Assembly: GCA_963771545.1 (NCBI GenBank)
Contig: CAVYTX010000005.1
Location: 186,001-250,000 of the forward strand
Reading direction: 5' to 3'
Length of the DNA: 64,000 nucleotides
From: CAKZLS01 sp963771545
GTDB lineage: Bacteria; Pseudomonadota; Alphaproteobacteria; Rhodospirillales; Defluviicoccaceae
Under the pieces are notes generated by a model, which saw nothing but the letters and a program-made list of their open reading frames with translations, was not told where the DNA came from and made no database searches. How positions within the stretch are numbered: the stretch's first letter is position 1; every line of letters begins with the position of its first letter. Of this stretch, positions 47,973-56,990 are shown one piece after another. Made by a program: the position numbers and the translations under genes.

Positions 47973-48009
47973 CGCGCCTATCCGGTTAAGACAGACACCA
48001 ACTACATAT
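47973..48009 (+). repeat. Left terminal inverted repeat of the cassette-carrying element
   Basis: 37 bp, paired with 49973-50009 on the opposite strand with mismatches at positions 3, 26 and 28 from the outer end. GGTAGTTC (47965-47972) directly precedes it. Confidence 0.8.
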
Positions 48010-48088
48010 GGGGTTGCCGCACACATCCCTTTTACGGCAGCAATTAGCCAGGAGCGGCCATGCCGCGTTCGGCGCCCGCCGGGTCGCA

Positions 48089-48147
48089 ATATAACGGCGC
48101 AGATCAGGCGCGCGGGTACAGCGTCGCCTGCATTTGATTGGTTATGC
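48089..48147 (-). repeat. attC recombination site of cassette 2
   Basis: On the minus strand the site begins with the inverse core GCATAAC (48147-48141), continues through an imperfect inverted repeat (GCAGGCG … CGCCTGATCTGC) and ends with GTTATAT (48095-48089). The layout R''-L''-L'-R' and about 59-bp length are those of attC sites. The gene's TAA stop (48144-48142) lies inside R'', typical of cassettes. Confidence 0.7.
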
Positions 48148-49027
48148 GATATTCTCGTTCCGCTTCGTCCATTTGAGCTCGTCGCCCTCTATCCAGTACT
48201 CAGTGCCGAAGGCAAAAGAGGCGCGTTTAATCGGAACCTGCGCGATAGGATTGTGTACCAGTCGAAAATCTGCACCGAGGCGTGGCGGACAGTTGGCTAC
48301 GTCTACCGATGAGTATAATACGGCACTGATGCCGGCATACCTGTCATCTAGAAACACGTCCGTCGAGACCGGATTGCCGCTCTCCTTTACGATCTGATCT
48401 CGGTGGACGTGGCGTTGGTCAACAACGTTCCCCATACGGGTGTCAAACGAAAATCCCAAGTTTCCAAAGGGAAACACGGCCTTTACGATTAATGGTAGCG
48501 TCGAATCGAGTACCATCGGCCGAATTCGCTTAGAGTTTATCGCGATGACGTAGGCATCATTTTCGCTTAAGTCAGCGTCACGCAGATAGCTTTCGTACTT
48601 CTGATATTTCTCGTGAATCGCATGTCTCAGACGGAGGATAATTTCGTCTTCTGGGACTTCTCCGCGCAAGGGGAGCTCCGTATTGCATCTCTGGTACTGA
48701 ATCTGGTCCAGTTCCGGGGCCTGGAGTGATAGCCTCAAACCAACACCGAGATCCATTGATTTGGCAATAGAACTCTGGTCCTTTCCTAGATGGATTGTAC
48801 AGATCAAAGCCGTTCTCCATTAGCGTGCACCCAAGATACATCTCCCAGAACCGCTCTTGGAGGTGCATCCTCGCGTCAGTCAAGAAGTGGTCGTCGGCAT
48901 ACGGCGCGTAAGCCGCCCAAAGGCTTTCGACAAACTCCCGATAATGGGCCAACCCACTCAGGTCACGAAGGTTCTCGTATGCGGGTTCACACCTCCCTTC
49001 AGTCTGGAAGAACGATGCTTGTCTCAT
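48142..49027 (-). pseudogene. Cassette 2 gene: unknown protein, +1 frameshift
   Basis: Two overlapping minus-strand frames make one protein of about 294 residues. Frame one (from 49027) reads MRQASFFQTEGRCEP… to PDSVPEMQYGAP; frame two resumes at LRGEVPEDEIILRLRHAI and runs to 48142. Removing one base from the G-run at 48670-48673 joins them as MQYGAPLRGEVPEDEIILR. The region around GPEFYCQINGSRCWFEAITP has a spacing faintly like PD-(D/E)xK nucleases, but no function is claimed. The sequence is AT-richer than chromosomal genes, as usual for cassettes. Confidence 0.7.
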
Positions 49028-49036
49028 ATGCCTGCC

Positions 49037-49096
49037 CCATAATGCCTTGCCGCTCAGCCGCCGGCCAAGCCGGTCGGCTGCAGCGGCTTGTTAGCC
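49037..49096 (-). repeat. attC recombination site of cassette 1
   Basis: On the minus strand it opens with inverse core GGCTAAC (49096-49090), then AAGCCGCTGCAGCCGAC and GGCTGAGCGGCAAGG form the L''/L' arms, and it ends with the degenerate core ATTATGG (49043-49037). The upstream core GTTAGCC at 49599-49593 is the exact complement of the inverse core, as the cassette rule demands. The gene stop TAA (49093-49091) lies within R''. Confidence 0.75.
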
Positions 49097-49570
49097 GGCC
49101 AGCTTTGCGAACACCGCAACCAGGATGAGCCCGATATACGCAACGACGATGCCTCTGATGTACCACGGACCCCAGAGACGAGTCCCTCCAGCAGCGTTTA
49201 TCGTGATTCCTTGAACGTAGAAGTTGGCTCGATAGAAGCCGAGGGCGGTCATCACGTTCTTGAGCGTTGCTATCGCTTCCCTACGGCGTAGCGCGTTGTT
49301 GTGGAGCAGAACGGCACCAATGAAGGCCAGAGCCCCGTCGAGAAGAAGAACGCCGACCAGCGGTAGCCACTCGGCGACCGGGTTGGTGGCCAGCCAACCT
49401 CCGAGAGCAAGCTGGATCGCCATTACGCCGCTTACAAGACGGAGATCGAGGCCAGTCATCACACGCAGAAGCTCGACATGATCCTCGTACCTCATCCGCA
49501 GAGCTTCGAAGCGTTGGTCCGGCGTGAGCGCGACTGGTTCCACGTCCGGGGCTTTCGTTGCGTTGCTCAT
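49091..49570 (-). CDS. Cassette 1 gene: small membrane protein
   Basis: The 159-residue protein has a soluble N-terminus (EALRMRYEDHVELLRVMTGLDLRL), three likely membrane helices (LVSGVMAIQLALGGWL, WLPLVGVLLLDGALAFIGAVLL, and the C-terminal IVVAYIGLILVAVFAKLAG). ATG at 49570 is chosen by AGGAC upstream; an in-frame ATG 5 codons earlier also exists. Function unknown. It fills the cassette completely between core GTTAGCC and its attC, with no room for a promoter, so expression would depend on upstream transcription. Confidence 0.65.
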   Translation of the reverse strand: MSNATKAPDVEPVALTPDQRFEALRMRYEDHVELLRVMTGLDLRLVSGVMAIQLALGGWLATNPVAEWLPLVGVLLLDGALAFIGAVLLHNNALRRREAIATLKNVMTALGFYRANFYVQGITINAAGGTRLWGPWYIRGIVVAYIGLILVAVFAKLAG

Positions 49571-49592
49571 CTCCAGTGTCCTCAAGTTGTCC

Positions 49593-49599
49593 GGCTAAC
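49593..49599 (-). promoter_or_regulatory. Core recombination site at the start of cassette 1
   Basis: GTTAGCC on the minus strand fits GTTRRRY and is followed after 23 bases by the cassette 1 start codon. It may be the end of a decayed upstream attC or of an attI. The 370 bases between it and the right terminal repeat (49600-49972) hold no recognisable gene or integrase fragment. Confidence 0.55.
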
Positions 49600-49972
49600 A
49601 ATGTTTACGCAGTCTGTATAGGCCCAAGAAGGCAGCCATTCACGCTTCCATGGAAATGTGCTTGAGAGTCAGGCGAATCCAAGAAAGCGTTATCATATCA
49701 AACACCTGCGGCGGATCGCAGCGGCGGAACACTGGTATTATGCAGTCCGTAAGTCCGTATAAGACCCTTCGGAGTTCGTCGGCTGGGCTTCTCACGCATG
49801 ACGGTTCGGGACATGGCTATCCACCATAGTCGTATTCACGGCGCTATGGCTTAAAGATGCGTAGTCCACCCGGAAATCGTAGCACCGTCTGCCCGATGTG
49901 TCGCCTACAGATGCCCGCTTTGGGTCATAATCGACCGATTGAGCGGTGTCGGCATGGCGCGTCGCTTACGCT

Positions 49973-50009
49973 ATATGTAGTGGATGTCTGTCTTAACCGG
50001 ATAGGCACG
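49973..50009 (-). repeat. Right terminal inverted repeat of the cassette-carrying element
   Basis: Mate of 47973-48009 (34/37). The flanking GGTAGTTC at 50010-50017 completes the 8-bp duplication. Confidence 0.8.
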
Positions 50010-50050
50010 GGTAGTTCTATCCGGTGAAGATCTGACGTGGTATACAACTT

Positions 50051-50895
50051 TTGAGCAGGGTGTCGCGAATATGGGGGTTTAATGCGTTGGCCGCACTCGA
50101 AGATTTGAAGGCGGCTGCGACGGTTCGGGGGTTGTCGCCGTCGGGTTCAGCAAAGGTCGTTCAGGTCGAGTGGTTTGGCGACCAAGCCGTCAAGGTCACG
50201 TTCGAGGACGCGGCCGGAACGGTCAAGAACCGGCTGGTCTATCGCAACGAAGAACCGAGCCTGGAAGTCGTGACGGCTGGCAGGCCATGGTCGTTTGATG
50301 CCGATGGGCATCTGCTTCGGCTTGTTTCTGAAGCCTACCGCATCCGGCTCGCCCATCTGTTCGATCCCTACCTTGCCATCCACACCTCGCGCATCGAGGC
50401 GTTGCCTCACCAGATTACGGCCGTCTACGGCGAGATGCTGCCGCGCCAGCCGCTGCGATTCCTGCTTGCCGACGATCCCGGTGCGGGGAAGACAATTATG
50501 GCCGGTCTTTTCATCAAGGAACTGGCCATTCGCTGTGACCTGGAACGCTGCCTCATCATTGCGCCGGGTGGCCTCGTGGAGCAATGGCAGGACGAGCTTT
50601 ACGAGAAGTTCGGCCTGCCGTTCGACATCCTCACCCGAGACCAGCTTGAAGCGGCGAGAACCGGCAATCCGTTTTCCGAAAACAACCTGCTTATCGCCCG
50701 CCTCGACGTGCTCAGCCGCAACCCCGATGTGCAGGCTCGGCTGATAGCAGCGAAGGAATGGGACCTCGTGGTGTGCGACGAGGCGCACCGCATGTCGGCG
50801 AGCTTCTTCGGCGGCGAGGTCAAGTACACCAAGCGCTACCAGCTTGGCCAGCTTATCGGCGGGCATTGCCGCCACTTCATGCTGATGACGGCGAC
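50051..50895 (+). pseudogene. Truncated SNF2/HepA-type helicase (DrmD-like)
   Basis: About 281 residues of a helicase that is normally around 1000. The N-terminal part (VEWFGDQAVKVTFEDAAG…WSFDADGHLLRLVSEAYRIR) leads to Walker A DDPGAGKT at 141-148 and DEAH at 243-246. It ends at HFMLMTAT, exactly where motif III would continue TPHNG. After 50895 the DNA switches to a serine recombinase in another frame. The sequence resembles helicases of DISARM-type defence loci (DrmD); no other DISARM gene is present. The start codon is uncertain because the upstream end abuts the cassette element. Confidence 0.7.
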
Positions 50896-52191
50896 AAAGG
50901 CGAGAAGCGCACCGAGATCGTCGATGGACGTGCCCGGACAAGCTATGGCCACCGCAAGCCGCTTGAAGAGTGGGAGGTTCTCCTGAAGGATCACCACGAC
51001 GGCTATATCGACTGGGCCGAGTTCGAACGCAATCAGAAGCAGCTCGCCGTCAATGCCTATGGCAAGCTGGGAGGGGCGAAGTCGGGCCGCGGCGGCCGCG
51101 CGCTGTTGGCCGGGTTACTTTCCTGTGGACGTTGCGGGCGCCGTTTGATGGTAAGCTACTCGGGCCGTCCACCGGGTCAGCCCGTCTACCGCTGTGATCG
51201 TCCCAACCTGATGCTTGGGCTGCCCCGGTGTTTCACGTTTGGCGGCCTCCGTGTCGACGCTGCGGTCGCCCAAGAGCTGCTCTGTGCCGTTGCGCCTATG
51301 GCGATCGAGGCCGCACTGGAAGCCGAGCAAATGCACGAGGAAAGCCAAGGCGAACGACGGCGCATCGTAGAGCTGGAGCTACAGCAGGCCCGGTATGAGG
51401 CCTCGCTTGCGGAGCGGCGCTATGCCGCCTGCGATCCCGACAATCGTCTCATCGCGGCGCAGCTTGAGAAGAGCTGGGAAGGGACGCTGCGGCGGGTCGA
51501 GTCGTGTGAGGCGCGATTGGTGGCTATGCAGACGCCTGACCCGGCCGCTGTGCTACCCAACTTCGCTGGCTTGGCCGAGGATCTCGAAGCCGCATGGAAC
51601 GCGCCTGGGGTGACCATGCGCGCGCGCCAACGACTCCTCCGCGCGCTCGTCAGCGACATCATTGCCGACGTTGATGAAGCGGTACGCGAGGTCGTCTTGA
51701 CGATTCATTGGCGGGGCGGCCAACACTCGCAATTGCGGGTCCGCAAGCCGAAGGCGGGCGAGCATGGGTGCCGTACGCCCGAAGAGGCGCTCGCCGTGAT
51801 GCGGAGCATGGCGACCCGATGGTCGGACGCAGACATCGCCGCGTCGCTGAACAGGATGGGAATGCCGACCGGCCAGGGCAAGACCTGGACGGCGCACCGT
51901 GTCAGCTCGCTGCGGCGGGTGCATGGGATCCGCGCTTACCGTTCCGCCGAGAAGAACGGTGAATGGCTGACGATGTCTGAGGCCGCGACAACACTTGGGG
52001 TCTCGCGCCACCGCATCCGGCAGCTTATCAAAGGGGGCATTCTCGCCGCCGAGCAGGTTGTGCCGGGTGCGCCGTACCAAATCCGAGCCTCGGACCTGCG
52101 ACATGAACGGGTGACCGTCGCAATCGCGCGAACAGCCGGCCCGTGTCGCGCCGTTCCAGAAAACCAACTTCCAATGTTTAGAGACACTTGA
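50896..52191 (+). pseudogene. Large serine recombinase, C-terminal part only
   Basis: The in-frame sequence from about 50905 (GEKRTEIVDGRARTSYGHRKPLEEWEVL) is the recombinase domain, followed by a zinc ribbon (LLSCGRCGRRLMVSYSG … YRCDR … C), a coiled coil, and a C-terminal helix-turn-helix (MSEAATTLGVSRHRIRQLIKGG). The catalytic resolvase domain with the nucleophilic serine is missing, replaced by helicase sequence at a short AAAGGCGAG junction. It therefore cannot recombine DNA. It is likely left over from an integrative element. Confidence 0.75.
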
Positions 52192-52218
52192 GAGAGGGGT
52201 GCACAATGAATGCATCGT

Positions 52219-53191
52219 CGCAATCCCGCGCAGCGCCCGTTCGGCGGCGTTGTTGGTCAGGCAGATGCGGCCGTCTTCGAGGAACCGGCTAAAGCCCAAC
52301 CATCGCTTGAGCATGTAGTCCATGGCCTTGGCGACCGGCGCGTGGCGGGACAGCCGGGCGCGCTCGCCGCGCATCCAGGCCTCCAACTCGGCGAGCACCG
52401 GCGCGGATCGCTCGGCCCGGACGGCAAGCCGCTGTTCGGCGCTCGTCCCGTTGATCTCGCGTTCGATGTCGAACAGGGCGTCGATCCGCTGCACGGCCTC
52501 GAACGCCAGCGGTGAGATGATCGCGCCTTGCTTTTCGGTCTTCGCCCGCATTTTCGCTGCCGCCGCGATGTCGGCCAGGACAAAGAACTTGCGCCGTGCG
52601 TGAGCCCAGCAGGCTCGGGCCCGCCCAACCGCGCGGCGTCACGTGGAAGGGCGCCGGGGCTTGCGAGATCTTCTCGCAGTCCCGGCAGGTGAACTTCTCG
52701 CGCACCGTCTGGATCACCTTCCACCGCCGCGGGATCACCTCCAGCGTCTCGGTGACATCTTCGCCGAGCTTGCAAAGCCTGTCCGAGCCACAACAACCGC
52801 AGACCGCGGGCGCCGGGACGACCACCCGCTCGCGCGGCAGATGTTCCGGGAAAGGCTTCCGCGACGGCCGCCGGCGCGTGAAGGCCTTGACCGTAGAAGT
52901 CTTCGCGGCCGCCTGTTCAGCCGCGAGCTCATCCTCGGTCGCGTTTGCCTCCAGCTCCTCGAGCTGCAGCTCCAGCTGGTCGAGCAGGCGCGCCTTGCGC
53001 TCCGAGCGCTGGCCATAGAGCTCACGCCGCAGCTTCTCGATCATGAGCTTCAGCGCGGCGATGATCGCCTCGGCGTTCGAGGCCTCCGCCACCATCCGCG
53101 CCGCTCTCGCTTCCGCCTCATCGGCGCGCGCCTCGGCCACCGCAAGAGCGGCGCGCAGGGCTTCGATGTCGGGCGAGGTGGCGCGCTTCAT
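52219..53191 (-). pseudogene. IS66 transposase TnpC, internally deleted and 3'-truncated
   Basis: The N-terminal part from 53191 has the leucine-zipper-like region (LKLMIEKLRRELYGQRSERK) and zinc-type CGCCGSDRLCKLGED…CRDCEK. At about 52605-52620 the frame passes from HVTPRGWAGPSLL to the later CWAHARRKFFVLADI in another frame, joined at a GCCTGCTGG-like microhomology, so the catalytic middle is lost. The C-terminal NNAAERALRGIA follows and the gene ends abruptly at 52219. Confidence 0.75.
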
Positions 53192-53263
53192 GGCACTGAG
53201 TGAATCACACCCGGCGGATTTGGGTCACGCGATTTTTGCTCGCCCAGATCACTTTTTTTGACG

Positions 53264-53611
53264 TCAGCCCGCACGATCCGGGCGCCAGCTCCGAACCGGG
53301 TTCCGCCAGTCGATCCCCTCGAGCAGGTAACCGAGTTGGCCAGCGGAAATCGCGATCACGCCCCCCGCCGAGGACGGCCAGATAAACCGCCCACGCTCCA
53401 GCCGCTTGGCATAAAGCGAGGTGCCCAAACCGTCATGCCAAAGAACCTTGATCAGGTCGCCGCGACGGCCCCTGAACACGTAAAGATCGCCACCATGGGG
53501 ATCGCGGCCCATCGCCTCCTGCACTTGCAGCGTCAACCCGTTCATCCCCCGGCGCATGTCGGTGGCCCCGGTCGCCAGCCACACCCGCACCCCGGAGGGA
53601 ACCGGGATCAT
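53264..53611 (-). CDS. tnpB: IS66 Orf2 (TnpB)
   Basis: The 115-residue accessory protein starts MIPVPSGVRVWLATGATDMRRGMNGL and contains DPHGGDLYVFRGRRGDLIKVLWHDG, the invariant TnpB core of IS66 elements. It overlaps tnpA by 4 bases (ATGA). Intact, although the element is defective. Its biochemical role is not known. Confidence 0.85.
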   Translation of the reverse strand: MIPVPSGVRVWLATGATDMRRGMNGLTLQVQEAMGRDPHGGDLYVFRGRRGDLIKVLWHDGLGTSLYAKRLERGRFIWPSSAGGVIAISAGQLGYLLEGIDWRNPVRSWRPDRAG

Positions 53612-54003
53612 CGCCCCATCAGAGCCTTGATCACCGCCGCAGCCAAGTCCGGCGGGATCGATGCGGGAATGCGGACGTGGGACCTGCCGGTGAACGCGAC
53701 CTCGATCGACGGCGCGTCCGCCAAAGCAGGTCGCCCCGTCTCCACCGCAGACGCCGCCGAACGGCCGCGCAACTCCCCGCCACCATGACCGACCGGCGCC
53801 ACCATCACCTCGGCAAACCCGTCCGGCGCCGAACCAAACTGCCGCCGCCACCGATAGATCAGGCTGGTACAGATATCGGCCCTGCGTGCCACCTCCGAGA
53901 CCACCGCCCCGGGTGCAAACGCCGCAGCGACAATCGCCCGCTTCTGCTCCTCACTCCACCGACGCCGTCGCTCCGGACCCGTGATGATATGAACTTGCGA
54001 CAT
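53608..54003 (-). CDS. tnpA: IS66 Orf1 (TnpA), helix-turn-helix protein
   Basis: The 131-residue protein has an N-terminal HTH (RRWSEEQKRAIVAAAFAPGAVVSEVARRADICTSLIYRWRRQFG) and a C-terminal segment RSHVRIPASIPPDLAAAVIKALMG typical of IS66 TnpA. Complete. The stop overlaps the tnpB start. Confidence 0.85.
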   Translation of the reverse strand: MSQVHIITGPERRRRWSEEQKRAIVAAAFAPGAVVSEVARRADICTSLIYRWRRQFGSAPDGFAEVMVAPVGHGGGELRGRSAASAVETGRPALADAPSIEVAFTGRSHVRIPASIPPDLAAAVIKALMGR

Positions 54004-54090
54004 CGCACCCTCTCTTGCATCGGTGCAAACACCGCCGCTTGCACCAATACCAGATCAGGCCACATCAACCCGTCACACAAAAGACGGCCT

Positions 54091-54392
54091 TCCCCGGAGG
54101 ATTACCAAGAGCCTTCCCACTGTGCTGGGGGAAAGGCTGGGATCGGACCCACTCAGGGCGATCACCACCTGCGGGGCATCAATTCGCCTCAACCAAGCCC
54201 GTTTTCATCGCGGGACAATATCCTGAGCCGCCAAAGGTTATGATGGCTGCGCTATGGTGGAGCGTGCCGTGAACCCATGTGAGCGATGATGTTACGGGTT
54301 GCGCGAGATCGGATGAGCATCAGGCGGCAACACCGACGTTGCAGTCGGAATTTCCGATAAAGAAGCAGCCGTTTTAGGTTTTTCCAAAAAAA
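54091..54392. other. Gap between IS66 and methyltransferase remnants
   Basis: It contains an imperfect hairpin near 54111-54146 (GAGCCTTCCC … GGGGGAAAGGCT) of unknown origin, perhaps the outer part of the IS66 element. No gene seen. Confidence 0.35.
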
Positions 54393-54548
54393 TCAGCGAG
54401 TCCGCTTTCGAGGTGCAGGGCGCGGTTCGGCGAACAGTCTCTTGCGCAAATCGTCTGGTAGATCTGTAGGGAAGTTGTCCGGATCAATGTCGTATATTGT
54501 AACGGTAGGGTCTAGGTCGTAACCTTTTGACAATAAATCCTGTTCTAG
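54393..54548 (-). pseudogene. DNA methyltransferase, C-terminal part beyond the IS1182 element
   Basis: Read from 54544, EQDLLSKGYDLDPTVTIYD… to RPAPRKRTR and TGA at 54393 continue the frame broken at 55990. CTAG at 54545-54548 is the second copy of the target. The restored join is SVDEALELEQDLLSKGYD. Confidence 0.8.
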
Positions 54549-55989
54549 CAGTCTGTCGGATTTAGTCCCATCCGGATATAATACGGTCATGGCCAATTTC
54601 ATCTCCTATGACCGCACGCAAGGTTTTCTGATGCCGCCCGATCTTTGCGATTGGATACCGGACGACGACCTTTCGCATTTCATCATCGAAGCCGTTGAGC
54701 GCATTGATATCCGGGCGTTCAAGGTCAATTGGCGCGGCGCGGGCAAGGCGCAGTATCACCCGCGTATGATGCTGGCGCTGTTGATCTACTGTTACGCCAA
54801 CGGGATATTCTCGTCGCGGCGGATCGAGCGCGCCACCCACCGCGATGTTGCGGTGCGCTTCATCGCCGCCGACACCCATCCCGATCACGACACGATCGCC
54901 GCCTTCCGGCGGGAAAACGCGGTGGCGTTTGCGGCGGCGTTTGCGGATGTCCTGTCGATGGCCCAGGAATTGAAGCTGCTGTCGGTCGGCATGGTCAGCA
55001 TCGACGGCACCAAGATCGACGCCAACGCGTCGAAGATCAAGTCGGTGCGCTATGATCGGGCGAAGGCGTTGCGCGCGCAACTGGACGCGGACATCGCCGC
55101 GATGATGGCGCGGGCCGAAGCGGCGGACCGCGAAGAAACCGCCGATCCCCAGGCGCTGCCCGATGGTCTCGCCCGACGCCAAGCGCTTCGGAGCAAACTG
55201 GATGCGGCGTGCGCCCGCCTGGAGGCCGAAGCGAAGGCTCGAGCGGAGGCAGAGCGGCCTGCCTTCGAAGCGAAGCAACGCGCCCACGAAGCGCGCAACC
55301 GCCGTGGACGCGGCCCGAAACCGCCCGACGACACGCCGCCGCCGGAGGCGCAAACCAATCTGACCGACCCGGACAGCACGTTGATGCGCAAGTCCAAACG
55401 CCATGAATACCGCCAATCCTATAACGCCCAAGCCGTGGTCGATGCCGACGGCTCGCAATTGGTTCTGACCGCCAACGTCGCGCAAACCCCGAGCGACGCC
55501 CCGACGTTCGAACAGACGATCAACACCCTGTGCGAGACGCTCGGCCCACCGGCGACGATCCTCGGCGACGCCGGTTTCGCGAGTGGCGAGGCGGTCGGCG
55601 CCCTTGAGGCGCGCGGCATTGAGGTGCTCGTCGCCGTCTCCGGCGCCGACCAACACCGCGTTTACGACTTCCGTCCGCCCAAACCGGACGCCACGCCGCC
55701 GCCCGAGCCAAAAGCCGAATGGCGCCAGGCGATGAAGCAGAAAATGGCCACCGAGGACGCCAAAGCCAAATACAAGCGGCGAAAACACACCGTCGAGCCG
55801 GTCTTCGGCATCATCAAAAACGTCCTCGGATTTAGGCAATTCTTCTTAAGGGGCATCGAAAACGTCAAAGCCGAATGGCTGCTCGTCACCCTCGCTTACA
55901 ACTGCAAGCGCCTGTTCAACCTCAAGACCGCATAGCGCCGAGTCCGATGCATTCGTCCGCAAACCAAAATACCCAAATCCGACAGACTG
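54549..55989 (+). mobile_element. IS1182-family insertion sequence inside a methyltransferase gene
   Basis: CAGTCTGTCGGATTT at the left end is matched by AAATCCGACAGACTG at the right end (55975-55989). CTAG flanks both ends (54545-54548 and 55990-55993). Excising the element with one CTAG restores a continuous methyltransferase reading frame, fixing both borders exactly. Confidence 0.88.
54589..55935 (+). CDS. IS1182-family transposase
   Basis: The 448-residue DDE transposase shows the family N-terminus (LLPPDLCDWIPDDDLSHFI-like) and GAGKAQYHPRMMLALLIYCYANGIFSSR. It also has SIDGTKIDANASK with catalytic Asp, ILGDAGFASGEAV with the second Asp, and RRKHTVEPVFGIIKNVLGFRQFFLRG with the Glu. No frameshift; likely functional. 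Confidence 0.9.
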   Translation: MANFISYDRTQGFLMPPDLCDWIPDDDLSHFIIEAVERIDIRAFKVNWRGAGKAQYHPRMMLALLIYCYANGIFSSRRIERATHRDVAVRFIAADTHPDHDTIAAFRRENAVAFAAAFADVLSMAQELKLLSVGMVSIDGTKIDANASKIKSVRYDRAKALRAQLDADIAAMMARAEAADREETADPQALPDGLARRQALRSKLDAACARLEAEAKARAEAERPAFEAKQRAHEARNRRGRGPKPPDDTPPPEAQTNLTDPDSTLMRKSKRHEYRQSYNAQAVVDADGSQLVLTANVAQTPSDAPTFEQTINTLCETLGPPATILGDAGFASGEAVGALEARGIEVLVAVSGADQHRVYDFRPPKPDATPPPEPKAEWRQAMKQKMATEDAKAKYKRRKHTVEPVFGIIKNVLGFRQFFLRGIENVKAEWLLVTLAYNCKRLFNLKTA

Positions 55990-56725
55990 CTAGCTCCAAT
56001 GCTTCATCGACCGAGATATCTTTCTCAGCTTCCTCGCATGCCATCTCCATGGCAGTACGCCAGTGATCCTCGATTTTCTCTGCACCGAGATAGAATCGAA
56101 ATGTTCTCTCTGCGGCCCTTGCAGTTGCTCCTGAACCCATGAAACCGTCAAAAACGAGGTCGCCAGGATCGGAGGACTTCTGAATAAGGTAGGCAATCAA
56201 ATCCACCGGCTTCGGCGTCAAATGACCGAGCCTATCCCTCTCCTTCTTGGTAATTCGCGGGAAATCCAAAACGTCCCGGTGTCGCTTTCCGCGCAATATG
56301 TGCCTGCCCTTAGCGCCGTAGAGGATAAATTCATAGCTGGCAGCATAGTCGCCCTTACAGTCGCCTATGCCAAACCCCCTCTTATTCCAAATCAGGGGCC
56401 GCTTAAACTTGAAGTTCTTCCTCATCTGATCAAGAAAAAACTCGATATGATGGTGCGAGCAAAACGAATATATTGCCCCTCCATCTTTTAGAATTCTCGC
56501 ACATTCTCGATAATACTCACGCAACATAATGCGCAAGCTTTCATTCCAGTGGTCGTTAGCTATTTTTTCTCCGCGCAGCGCCTCACCGTTTGACTGGAAA
56601 TCCATACCGTAAGGCGGATCAGTCACGATGAGATCTACGTAACCATCGGGGATTTCCTTGATGTAGCTGCGGATGCCACCGCAGTGGATGTGATTCAGAT
56701 CCCTGTCAAAACGCTTTATTGTCAT
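55990..56725 (-). pseudogene. DNA methyltransferase, N-terminal part (residues 1-245)
   Basis: This is a beta-type amino-methyltransferase: catalytic DPPY at residues 36-39 in VDLIVTDPPYGMDF, target HLTPKPVDLIAYL near 168-180, and the SAM-binding FDGFMGSGATARAAE near 192-206, so motif IV precedes motif I. It would methylate adenine N6 or cytosine N4. The IS1182 element enters after ...EALEL. The remaining 50 residues are at 54393-54544; rejoined the protein has 295 residues. All catalytic motifs are upstream of the insertion, so the truncated protein might keep activity. No restriction enzyme gene is next to it. Confidence 0.85.
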
Positions 56726-56990
56726 GGCTCGCTCCTTCGAACAGAGCCGAGCACATTAGCGACGCGTCAGTTGCGATCCGGTTAATGAGGCGTTGCCCTA
56801 CGGTAGGAACGTCCGGTCTATCGGCGCACGCAATTCACGGTTTATGCTGCCCGATTTTAGGAAAAGCCAAAACTGCTAATCTGCGACGTAGCGCGCGAAA
56901 TTGGTCGCAAGGAACAAGGTTCCTTCTACAGGGAGGCACGTCACGAAAAGGCGGATTCTGATCCAGGGAGCCAGCCGGATAAATACTTGC
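56726..56990. other. Intergenic region between methyltransferase and coiled-coil gene
   Basis: 265 bases with divergent genes on either side. It should hold both promoters; none is convincing by eye. Confidence 0.3.

Larger units (their letters stand above)
47973..50009. mobile_element. Non-autonomous transposon-like element carrying two integron cassettes
   Basis: The terminal inverted repeats are 47973-48009 and 49973-50009, 37 bp with 34 matches (outer end CGCGCCTATCCGGTTAAG on the left, CGTGCCTATCCGGTTAAG on the right). They are immediately flanked by the direct repeat GGTAGTTC at 47965-47972 and 50010-50017, an 8-bp target duplication. No transposase lies inside. The interior holds two minus-strand gene cassettes with attC sites. 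The element is thus a mobile package for integron cassettes moved by a transposase in trans; the transposase family is not identified. Confidence 0.75.
52219..54090 (-). mobile_element. IS66-family element, truncated and internally deleted
   Basis: tnpA, tnpB and tnpC lie in order on the minus strand. tnpC lacks several hundred internal bases and is cut off at 52219, where the sequence changes next to the recombinase gene. The outer (tnpA) end was not defined; a leader with hairpins extends past 54090. The element cannot move by itself. Confidence 0.75.

Noticed and set aside
50051..52191. An intact DISARM defence system
   Set aside because: Only a truncated DrmD-like helicase is present; no drmA, drmB, drmC or drmM genes are found.
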